Source: Thalassia testudinum (Eukaryota; Streptophyta; Magnoliopsida; Alismatales; Hydrocharitaceae). From it: a DNA stretch of 64,000 nucleotides. This document shows, one piece after another, positions 36,137-48,100 of the stretch. The notes under the pieces were generated by a model. It had not been told where the DNA came from and searched no databases. It saw only the letters and a list, made by a program, of their open reading frames with translations. The stretch's first letter is position 1; every line of letters starts with the position of its first letter. The stretch is taken from positions 80,531,501 to 80,595,500 of the forward strand of contig JAZHRO010000013.1 of the NCBI GenBank assembly GCA_037157565.1, read 5' to 3'. The position numbers and the translations under genes were made by a program.

Positions 36137-39100
36137 GGGGGGGGGGGGTGGGAAGGTCTAGGGAAATCCCCTCTTCCAATGCATCATTAAGTTTTGACGA
36201 GTCAAGGGGGCACTCAAAAAGTGGGAGACAGAGGATAAAGCTTGACCCCGGGTCATTGACTCACGCTGACGCTCTCAACCATCCATGACAGGCTAACTTT
36301 TAATCCGAAAGGAGATTGCTACGCTTAATCGCCTTACCACTTGTCACGGCTACGTGGCCACTGCTTATCACCTCCTTAGGATACCTAATCACATTGTTTA
36401 CGTAGTGAAAAGGCTACAGGATTAAGGGAAACCAATTAGCTAAGGGGCCAAATTTTGTCAAAAATTCAACAGGATTTCCATGCTTTACCATGTTTTTCTC
36501 ACATTCCTGTAAAAATAACCTATGTAAGAATGAAAATATAACAAGGTGGGTACACCCCACATTCACACAACTAGACAAGGAGAATAAAAATAATGATTAC
36601 AACTATCTAGGGGCACACCCCACCATAATTACCACAACAAAATGGAAAATAGCAAACCAACACCATAACTAGAGTAGTTACCAAATATAAAAGTTCTTCT
36701 CACACCTTGTTACATAGCATTTTTCAAATGAAAGGTAAAACACAAATTAACTAGTTCCTCACCTTTTTCTACCCGCCTACCACTCCAACACTCACAGCTT
36801 AGCAACTGATGGAGGACTCTAGTGAGACACATGCGCAGAACAAGAGGCAACACAAGTTGACACATTGCCTACGAGCATGGGCAAGCCATGTGATGGATAG
36901 GATGACATGACCTATCTTGAAAAATATGTCAACAGCGTAATATGAGCCAAAAGGCTCAGTAGGGCATAATAGGGGCTCAAGGGAAAGAAAAACCACTAAG
37001 TTGGATGTCTCGCGAAGTGTGCATTCTCCATTAGATGCGATTTACATATTCCCTTCCCTTACATCTAACTTCATCCTCTTCCCCTCTATTGCTTTTACTT
37101 TCCAACCCATGTGCTAAGAGACTTTTCTACCCACCCTGGCAACCACAATGCCTGTCATTAATGACTCCTACCCAAAATCGTTCTAGGTTACCACATAGTC
37201 TAGCAATTAATAGCTGCTGGTAGAAGGTTTCTTGATGTCAAAATGACTAGAATCATCACCCTATAATTAAGGCACTCTCGTTATAAACCTAGGTGGTTCA
37301 CAATGTGAGAAACCTCTCCTTGCACCTCAGAGAGACTCCTCGTCGAATCCGTCCCTAGGAATCACCCACCGTTCCTCATAACAAAGTATCGCCAGGCTAG
37401 CGACTCTCAACTTTAACTTGTGTGGAGAGACTCAACACACGTGTAAGTCTCCTCAGTTCTAACATCTTGTTACGGACAATTAATCCCTAGAGGATAGACT
37501 TAAATTTTATCCGCTCGTAAGCCATCCTTTACGTTCACGGCATCGGATAATCCTTTTTGATCATCTCGTAGATCAATTCTAGAGTCTACTCTAATCTCTC
37601 CTTGGTTATACCCGATTGCGGGCCTTGTCAAGACCTAAGACTTCGAGGAGTCATACGTAGTCATTCTCCATTACTTGTTTCCAGATCTCTGGATCTATTT
37701 GTTATCTACCCCCAATTATGATCTATTTCTGATTTTGATCTGGCATTTGAGTTGATCAAACTCAAAGGGTCAAGCTGTTATGACAAGTGTCGCACCCTTT
37801 TGAGTCGCAGGGGTCAGGGCGGGTCACTTCCCACTTTCCACGCACTCAGATCCACTCTCTTGTATGGCCAACCCCTTGGTGGACAAAATCGAGGTTGTCC
37901 CATGATCACTCAAGTGTGCATCAAAAGGGCCACAAGACTTTTAAGGGAGTACTAAGCAAACCCTACATCCTTATACACAAGCACATGTAATTGCAAATCT
38001 CACGAAATTCAAGATTTCTTTCTGGTGGCTTTAATTTCGAGAAATTTGCTTAAAAATTTCACAAGAAAAAGAATGATGTTCTTATCCTTGTTTTGTACCT
38101 CGTTAAAATTTCTTAATGTTAAACATAAGGCCACAATTTGCATCTAAGTGCATTTGACTTATCATATAAATTAACAGGAATCATATGGTGTGTGTCGAAA
38201 GATGTGTCAAGGATTACATTTTTCCTTAACTTGGTCTCTCTATTTAAAATTCTTTGAACATGCATCACGAACTTTCAATCCCAAGAAAACATTTTCAAAG
38301 CCCGAGGAAATGCAAATGAATAAGGCCGTACGATAAATCATAAGGTAAGAGTGGTTTGCGCTATCGAGTATCACTATTTGACAAGGAAAAATTTATCGCT
38401 TACAATAAAAGATGCGTGGGGATGCACATGTGCATCTCATCTCTCACGCAAGAACACTCTCACCTACGAAATGTGCACCTACAACACAGGTTGAAGCGAA
38501 AATTGTTGCAAGCATTCCAATCGAATCCGATTTTGGGTTCAATCTCACAAATTTGTGAGTTCCCACAAACTCAATCCTACATAACTTGATTTCTTTCTTT
38601 TTTTTGTTGTGTTTTTCTAGCCTAGGTTCTCATTGACCACATCAAAGAATTCAAGGAAATAACACTAGGGGTAGGGCCTACCCTACCTGGAAATCATGAA
38701 GTTTTCATTGCGTACTCTCACACCTCTTCACACTTCCCAATAACTTAGCGGTGAAGTGTTGAGGCCTCAAGTGGCATGTGACATCTGCAAGCCGGAGTGG
38801 CAGCTCTTCGACATCCCTACAATCATTACACAGGGGGGAAAACTTCACACGATCAACCCAAAAGGAGGGAGAGGAAAGGTGGAGAGAAGGAAAACCCATC
38901 AAGGTTTCCCTCCACTACTCACCTTATCTCCCCTCATGCAACCCTCTCACCGATGTCCTCATCAAACATTGCATGGGCTATTGGCGTCACATTGTGTATC
39001 AAAAATCAACACTACAAGTTAGATTTTTATATACCCACCCATCAGTCCTTAATGCATTTGTTGAGTTGTAGTTGATTTTCTAGTATGTTTCGTTATGTAA

Positions 39101-42100
39101 AGGTATTTATGTAATTTCTCCTTTTGGTGCCTCTTTATATAAAGTCAACAAGGGTCCTCTAACTATTTCTGCTCAGTCTCCACCAACCACCTACTGATGA
39201 TTCGTCTAAAGATCAGGTACTTACTGCTACTAAGAGTGCTAACCTAGATCTTCCTATTGCACAAAGGAAGGCTCTACGGTCGTGTGTTAAATATTTTGTA
39301 TCACAGTTTGTCTTTTGACAATTTTCCTATAGTTGGACGACAATTTTCTCTTGCTATTGATAGTCAACGAATACCACGGGACCACAAGGAGGCATTCCAA
39401 GATCCATCTTGCACCTTGGCTATGGAAGAAGAGATGGCAACTTTGCAGTCCCATGGCATGTGGGAATTGGTTGATCCACCCCTGGGTGCTACAATTGTGC
39501 GGTGTAAATAAGTCTTCACCCTCAAATGTCGTCCAGATGATACTGTAGAGGGATATAAGGCACGCGTTGTTGCTAAAGGTTATACTTAGACTTTTGAAGT
39601 TGACTACTTTGAGACATTCTCCCCAATAGCTTGCCTTAATTCTATCAGAATTCTGCTCTCTTGCAATTAACAAGAGCTGGACTGTTCACCAGCTAGACAT
39701 AAAGAATGCATTTCTTTATGAAGACTTGGAGAAGAAAGTTTACATGCAACAGCCACCAGGTTTCCTTAGCAAGGGGGAGTGTTAGAAAGTATGCAGGCTA
39801 AAGAAATCTATTTATGGGCTGAAACAGAGTCCTAGAGCCTAGTTTGAGAGGTTTAGCAAGGTAGTCCAGGAGAATTGCTTTGCTAAATCCTCTGTTGATC
39901 ATTCTGTTTTTACACTACATGGGAAGACATGTTCTATTATACTTATTGTTTATGTTGATATATTACTGACTGGCAGTGACAGGAAATGCATAGAAGAAAC
40001 AAAGGTGTTGTTACAGTCACAGTTTATGACCAAGGATCTAGGTCCCATCAATTATTTCCTTGTCATTGAGGTGCAACACACTGAAGGATGACTTATGTTG
40101 TCTCAACGCAAGTACGTTCTTGACATGTTGAGACACTGGTATGTTGGGGTGCAAACCAGCATATGTATCTATGGATGCGTCCTTGCCTCTTGCTAATGTG
40201 AGTCACCTACTGTAGGACGCCACTAGATGCTGTGCGACAGTGGGTAAGCTATTGTATTTGACAGTTACACGACCTGACATTGCCTTTGCAATTGGGAGGT
40301 TGAACTAGTTCATGCAATCACCTAGAGAAGTCCACTGGAATGGAGTTCACCAAATTCTCAGGTACTTTAAAAATGCACTTGAGAAAGGACTTTATCTTAA
40401 GAACAATGGACACTTAGATGTGAGTGGCTATTCATATGCAGATTATGCTGGAACACATGAGAAAAGAAGGTCCACTACAAGATTTTGCACATTTGTTGGG
40501 GGAAATTTGACTACGTAGAGAAGCAAGAAGTAAGCGGTTGTCTCTAGGTCAAGTGCCGAATTAGAGTATAGAGCTGTGACTCAGACTACTTGTGAACTAT
40601 TCTGAGTTAGATCCATCTTAGAGGACTTTGCAGTACAGATAACTAGTCCTATTCCTATGTACTATGACAACAAGGCTACTACTTTTATTGCAAACAATCC
40701 TATCTTCCATAAGAGAACTATACACATTGAGGTTGATTGTCACTTCATCAGGGAGGTTATTGCAGCAAGGAATATTTATACACCCTACCTTTGTACAAAA
40801 AACCAACTTGTTGATATCTTCACTAAAGCACTATCCAAGAAGCAACTTCACAGTCTTTGCTCCAAGCTAAGCATATTTGATACATTATGCTCCAACTTGA
40901 GGGAGAGTGTTGAGTTGGTTTTTTAGTTCGTTTCGTTATGTAAGGGTATTTATGTAATTTCTCCTTTTGGTGCCTTTATATATAAAGGCACAAGGGGTCC
41001 TCTAAATAAAGTTCATGTCATTTTCTCCCAACATTAAAAAGCCCAAATCCCTATGGTTAGAACAACCTAGGGCTAGGGCTTTGGATAAAGAGAAAGGGAG
41101 GGGGACGCACGTGGTCCATAGGATTACTGTGATGATTTGCACAATACGGGGGCGTGGAGGCTCTCCCACGAGGGAAAATATGGCGGCAACAGGGTGCTAC
41201 CAATGATGGCTGCACATGAACAGAGAGATGGCAGTCGGCGGTCTTGAAGAAGAGAAGGGAGAGAGGGAGTTGTATTTGTTGGAAGAATTGTTTCATTAAC
41301 TCAGGAATAGGTGTCAAGATTGGACACGTGAAGCGTGGAGACTCCCGTGTGTGTGGAAAAATAGCCCCAACAATGGGTTATCCACACATGTAGACAGGGA
41401 GAGAGGAGCGTGGCCGACTAGTTGGGTGGCCGGCAGAGGCAGTTGGTAGTCTTTGGTGGTGGCTAGCGGTTGTGGTTGAAAATGAGAGGAGAGGAGCCTT
41501 GAGTTGGAAATATTGTTATTGCTCAAGAGAAAATACAAGGGAAGACTTTACATAGAGAGAACATATCCCCACACTTGGAAAGAAAAGATCTTATCTCTTA
41601 AAGAAAGATCTTATCTCTAAATAAAAAATTAAATCCCAAACATATTTTCCTAAAATCCATTTACTAAAAATAGCAAACTTAACATTTAAGCAAAAGACTC
41701 AACTTAGTCCCTTGGACCACATGACCGCCTACCTTGAGGGCCCTTCATTGCCTGCTGCGTGGCACTGCACATGGCTTGGGTGGCCACCATGTGGCACTGC
41801 CACGTGGCCCATCTTTATTCCCAACACTCCTTAAGTTAAAGGCTGGGAGGCCGACGACTTGGTTTTCCACGTAAGGGTAAATGCCCCATCATTCATCCTC
41901 TTCAAGAGCCAAGCTCTCGATCTTCTCCTTTAACAAATCAATGGCGAATCCTCTTGCGACCTCTAGAGTCGTTGCTTCTATAGCAACCTAAGTAGTTGTC
42001 GCGACAGCTACCGTTGACTTGTCTTCTCGTAGTAGAGCCCGCAGCTTCTCAAAATCTTCATGGGTTGAGTCCACTCATGAAGTGCTAGTAACCCTACGTG

Positions 42101-45100
42101 GTGGTCTCTGAAAGTTCTCCCAACACTTGTCTTCTGGATGATTGTTGCGTCCACAATGTTGGCATTTCAGGTAGACACAACCAGGTCCACGTTCATGTCC
42201 ACGTCCTCACCCAACACCTGCTTCTGGAATAGTAAGTGCGGAGCTCTCACCTTTCGACGAATCTTCATCCTTGGATATCTCCATTTTAAGGAGACGACAG
42301 AAGATGGTCTTAAAATCCATCTTTCCTTCTGAAGCAAGGATTTGATATCGAGCAGCTCAATAACGAGAATGCAATCTCGATAAAAACTTAACAGATTGCC
42401 AAACCACCCGATTTCCCCCTGCTTGTTACAACATAGTGGCTCATAGATCTCCAACTCCTCAAACAATGCTTCCATCTTCTCGTAATATTTGGTCAAGGAG
42501 AGATCTCCCTAACTAGCTGTCCAAATGCAAGTGTAGAGATTAATAACACGTGCATTATCTGAGATTCGAGCATATCTTTTCTGGAGGGTCGTCCAAATCT
42601 AATATTCACTCTTTTTGTAGAGCAAATTTGAGGTGATGGACAGATTCATCGAGTTCATAAGCCAATTCTTGACAACATAATTCTCCTTCTCGAATTTCTT
42701 CTTATCATCCTTCAATTCTAGTGACTCCTCAAGGAAAATGCTCAATGTCTCTTGACATCCAACAAATATCTTGAAGGCATGAACCCACAAGGCGTAGTTG
42801 GATGCACCACTGAGCTTGATGGTTGTCTCGGAAACAACCACCTTGCTTTCTCCCGAACCAAGCATGGCTTCTTCGATTATTGTGATTGATTCCGCCATCT
42901 TCTCTTAGTCTTCCTTCGTCGTGTAAGGCATCGAATATGTTGAGGGCTTTCTGGATGTGAGGACCACCAATATGCGGTCAAAGAACCCACATGCACAAGG
43001 AACCTAGATCGAAGGCTCTAATACCATGTCAAGATTTGACACAACGTGGAGCGTGGAGACTCCCCTATGTATGGGAAAAACAATCCCAATAGTAGGTTGT
43101 CCACACGTGTGGACAGGGAGAGAGCGTGGCCGGCTGGTTAGGTGGCCATCAAAGGCAGCTGGCAACCTCTAGTGGTGGTTGACGGTTGTGGTTGAAGAAG
43201 AGAGAGGAGAGGAGTCTTGAGTTGGAAATATTATTATTGCTCAAAAGAAAATACAAGGAAAGACTATATAGAGAGAACATATCCCTACACTTGGAAACAA
43301 AAGATCTTATCTCTAAATAAGAAATTAAATCCCAAACATATTTTCCTAAAATCCATTTACTAAAAATAGCAAACTTAACATTTAAGCAAAATACTCAACT
43401 TTGTCCTTGGACCACATGATCGTCGACCCTAACGGCCCTTTATTGCCTGTCATGTGGCACTGCCACGTGGCCCATCTTTATTCCCAACAGAAGGATTACA
43501 AAGGTTCTCTTTTATAGAGGGAGAACGTATCACAATCCTCTAAAATAAGTAACAAACTAATTCCAAATCAAATCATATCCCCTATTTTTAGAAAGAACAA
43601 ATCCTCTAAAGCAAACTTTCTAAAAACTAAATCTACCAAACTAAGGACCACTAAACTTGGACGACAAGATAAACCAAAAATCCCATGGGGTCAACGCCCC
43701 TTTGGGTGTTTCCTAAACTGCCACGTGGCACATGTATTCTTCACAATTACATACAACCTTCACAATAACAATTTATTTTCCATTTTTAGAAGGCACAATT
43801 CTACCCATGGCCCAAGAAGTGATCCATGTGTGCATCCAAGAGAAAGATGTCATTTCTGATGCAAATGTCTACAATACGACAAGCATATACGCCATTCAAC
43901 CATAATCAAAAAATGAAAATGTAAATAAAACAAATGCATAGTACCATGCATTCCTTCAAGGAGTTGGAGCACAACCACATGCAGTAATCTGCAAATTGGA
44001 ATCCTCCTTGCTCCTCCCATCATTTTTCTTGTAGAACACCCTTCTCCACCAGACCCTCCTATCCACACTCTTGCAAGTCCTCTTGATCCATGCGACGTCA
44101 TCACACAAAGCTTCAAGCCACATCAGTTGCAAACCCAACCTCCCCTCCTTGGAACCCAATGCCTGCCCCCTACTAATGGCAACAGAAAGCTACGTCGTAA
44201 CCTTGCTAATCTCAAATCGATACACACATGGGACCCCCGTGTGCATCCTCACGAGCTCCTTGTAGTCGACCACATCCCCACTGACTCCCCCATCCATGGC
44301 AGCAGGGGCCGAAACGCCCCCCCCCCCCCCCCCCCCCCGCCCCCCTCCAAACTAATGCAGTAGCAACAACAACAATAGGGGCCGCCATGCCCTCCCTTGT
44401 CGACGATGGTGAGGCTCCCAGCCACAAGCAACAACCGTCGAGCGGAAGGTAGGGAGGGCGAGCGCCCATTGGATAAGGGTGGGAGGGTTAAATCGACGAT
44501 GGGGAGCAGGATGGGGGTGCCTCCTTATGCAAGAAATGGGGATGAAGGGGGGTCCAACACACAAAGGAAATGGGAGGGAGGTGGCTTGCATGCAAAGCAA
44601 ATGAGATGGGGTGTTTGGGCATCGATTGAAATGGAAGGGGAAGGTGCCTATGATGTCCATTCAACAAAATGGGAAAATTTCGTGGGAAACCTTCCACCCA
44701 CGCATACATTCAAAAAGAGATCTTCCCAAAATGATGTCCTCAACAAGAGCCCCTCAACTTAATTCGTTGAGGCCACCACATAAGGATCAAGTCCCCAATC
44801 AATCCCAATGAGGGTTGAAAAGAAAAGAATCAAGAAGCCCAATTTACAAGGTCAAAATAAACAATCTCGGAGTCAAAGCCTAGTTCTTGGCCTTTATTTG
44901 ACTCAGAATAAAATCAATAGGCCTCCGCAAGGGTTGGATTAAGTGTATGGTGGTCGCATAAAATTCAAACCCTTACACCAAGGTTTGAAATATTGCGATA
45001 TATCGCCGATATATCGGTATCGATGGGGTTGGGTGGTGTAGATACCACTGAAGGTATTTTTTTCCTAGATATCGGCGATATATCGATGGGTTGGGTTGAT

Positions 45101-48100
45101 GGCGGTAGCATTTGATGGGAAGGTTTGAAAATGGTTGGGCGGGAGGTTTGAAGAGTTGAAAATGGCGGGATGACGCTGGTGCACGCACGCACATAAAAAA
45201 TCATCGATATCGGCGATATATCCCTGATATAACACATACACGTTTTTAGGCATCCTTTCATGATATATTATTCATAAAAATGTTAACCTTTAAATTTTGT
45301 GATATTTTATGCTTTTCTGAGCGATTTCCCCAAAATTCACCGATATCAGTGATATATCCCCGATATATCCCTTTTTTTGCCTTGTCGATACGATATCGAT
45401 ATCGATATTTAAAACCTTGCCTTACACAACTTTAAGGCGGGAGGACTACTGGATCCCAAGAAGCAAAGTAGATTGGTTGAAGCTTGGGGATCGCTCAGCA
45501 AAATTCTTCTCCACGGCCACCAGGATAAGACAACAAAAATGTGGTCTCATCTCGGATTGCGGATGGCAGTATGCTTATTGCTAAGGAAAAGGAGCTACGT
45601 GCTAAGGCTAAATCTTTCTTCGAGAGGCTCTTCTAACTTGGAGGCAAAACCCCCTTAGATGGCCTCACTCTCCCTTTTTGACATCAAGTCTCTCTGAAGG
45701 ACAATGAGTGGCTGACAACGATTCCCTTAGCTCAAGAAATTAAAGAGGCAATTTAGACCATACCATCGAACAAAGCACCAGGGCCAGATGGTTTCAATGT
45801 CCATTTCTTTTGTTAAGCTTGGAACATTATTGGAGATGATGTGGTGGAGAGCATATGATTTTTCTTCTCCAAAGAGGGAAGGGTTGTCAAGCAGGTGAAT
45901 CACACCTTCCTAACCCTCATCCCTAAAGGTAATTCAGTCTCCTCTCTCTCGAACTTCAAACCAGTGGTGTGTTGCAACGTGATTTACAAATGTATCTCCA
46001 AGATTCTAGTCGAGGGGCTCAACTCCATCATGCCAAAGCCAGTTGAGCCCAATCAAGGAGCTTTCATCAAAGGAAGAACATTTCTAACTACCCCTTGATG
46101 GCACCACTAGATTCGATGCCCTTGGATTGGCTCCTTGCATGTGCATCAAAGTGGATACCTCAAAGGCCTTTGATTTGTTCAGAAGAGATTTCATTTTCAA
46201 GATCCTAGTATCTTTGGGATTCTCTAAGACCTAGATTCAGTCAGTGTTGTCGAAAATCAATATTCAATCGATCAAGTCACTGAGTATACAATATGGAGGG
46301 GAGTAGTCGAGAAGTACACGAATATTTTTTAAATATTTAAATATACATATTAACAAGTAAAATATACAATTACATAAAAGTAAATTATTTTCAAACTCAT
46401 GGTTATGAAATAAAGCTACAAACCATAAGTTCAACGACATAAAAGTACAAGTTAAAGGTGTTGAAGTAGCCGAGCAAGAAAGGAGTACTAGCAGCAGCAA
46501 CACCTGTGCGGTCGGAGCAGTGAATGGAGCAACAACAGGATCAAGCGATTCGAGCAACAGCAACAACAGTTGGGTCGGGGCCATCGGGCGATCCTCAAAG
46601 CATTAACAGCATAAGGTGCAATCGGTCAAAGGAGCAACGACGATGCTGGCGATCATCTCTCTATGGAGAAATCAGGCACATAATTGGTCAAGTAGAACTA
46701 CCTGGTTGAGTAGTCAGGCCTACCGACTATGTGCCCAAGTATAAGTTCAATCAATTAGGGGTTCCCTTCTTCTCAACATCCAGGAAAAAGAGGGACGCAT
46801 TCGGCTCGCCAAGATTGGGGGTGTCCATATCCCCTCCTATCTTTTATTTCCAAATGATCTACTCATTTGCACTCAAGCAAATGCCTTGATTGCGGAGGGG
46901 TCAAAAACACCCTCTTTGTACTTGGGAAGATTTCTAGACTCCACCTACACACGAGCAAGAGTTAGGTCTATCTTACCAAACACGGCAAGGATAGATGGAG
47001 GATTTGCCTCACTCTCGGAATCTTGGAAGGGTGGTTCCCATGCAAGTACTTAGGTATTAGTCTTCTAGGAGGTTGTGGATGATCTCCCCTTAAGGTGCTG
47101 GAGGATCGAGTGAAGGAGTTCCTTGTAGGATGGAGAAGGAAGACTCTCTCTAGGATGGGAAGAGTTAAATGGGTCGCTTAGGGGATCAAGGGGATCTTAA
47201 GATTCTGGCTCTCCAACCTTGTTGATACAAAAGAAATGCTATGCAAGTTAAAGAGATTGGCTGCAAATTTCATTTGGAATTGAGGGACCCACCTTGTGGA
47301 TTGGGAGAACCTCTTGAGGAGGGTAGGCTTGCTCTGTGCAACTTCGAGGAACTAGAAAGGTGAGCTATCACCCATAGAATCTGGCGAATGCTTCACCTGA
47401 ATGATTCCATTTGGAGCACTTGGATGCATCAATGCTACGAGGACTTCTTATCTGCCCACAGGTGCTCCAACGACTCATGCTCATAGGCAAGATGTTGGCG
47501 CTTAGAGATTTTGTGCTCCAAACCTTCTATGAGGCCAACTCATGGAAGTGGTCATTGAACATGCAAGGGGAGTTCTCCCCTATTAAGGTGTGGGATTTGA
47601 TCTGTTTGAAGGGTGCCAAGATGGAGATCTGGAGAATTATTTGGGTCAAAGGACACGTGCCAAATGGGGGTTGTACGTGGCTTGTGGCCCAAGATAGACT
47701 GCTCACGCATGACAAACTCCAGAGATGGGGTTTGAGCATCGATCCCACGTGTCTTATGCAACAATGAGGTAGAAACCACCACCCATCTCTTTTTCAGATG
47801 CACCTTCGGCTCCTTCACCTGGAAGAGGGTCTGGGAGGTGCTACTTCCAACGATATCTGCCCCCACATCCCCTATGAGAGTGTGGGAGCTAGCAAGGGAG
47901 AGGGGGTCAACAAAGAGTACTTCTCAAGAGTCGTTTCGGCCTCCATTTGGACAATCTGGAAGGAGTGCAACGATATGGTTCATAGCAGACATCAAAAACC
48001 AGCCCCTGTAATTGCTAATGATATCACTAGGAATATACTAGGTTTAACGTAAGGTTGTAAGCTTGTACTGAAAATGTATCCCTGCCACTTTTCTTTATTG

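Larger units (their letters stand above)
39059..41033 (+). mobile_element. Ty1/copia element, internally deleted, dead
   Basis: Plus strand. A 5' LTR portion (39059-about 39165) shares tgttgagttg, gtatttatgtaatttctcc and tttggtgcc with the 3' LTR (40908-41033). Directly after the 5' LTR comes the pol linker (DLPIAQRKALRSC), so gag, protease and nearly all integrase are missing. A polypurine tract ttgagggagag precedes the 3' LTR. Flanking words gcatt (39054-39058) and acatt (41031-41035) could be a 4-of-5 target duplication if the LTR ends at ctccca. If it ends at caaca, no duplication is visible. Confidence 0.83.
41312..43489 (-). mobile_element. Gag-only LTR element (TR-GAG-like), copia-type gag
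   Basis: Two LTRs (41312-41826 and 43027-43489) are closely similar, start TGTCAAGATT and end TTCCCAACA. The primer-binding site is on the minus strand next to the right LTR (tggtattagagcc, reverse of ggctctaataccatg at about 43012-43026; one difference from the initiator tRNA-Met site TGGTATCAGAGCC), so the element reads leftward. The 1.2-kb interior holds a gag with zinc knuckle and nothing resembling protease, integrase or reverse transcriptase. Such elements depend on enzymes supplied by a full-length relative. It is inserted in another LTR-like sequence (41040-41311 and 43490-43790) that resembles its own LTR in layout. Confidence 0.82.

Noticed and set aside
46256..46740. hAT MITE starting CAGTGTTGTCGAAAATC
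   Set aside because: The left tip resembles some hAT ends but no inverse right end or 8-bp duplication was found. It was left as an unresolved insertion.
47527..47866. Minus open frames opposite the LINE C-terminal region
   Set aside because: The plus strand carries the zf-RVT domain with conserved residues. The minus frames are shadows.
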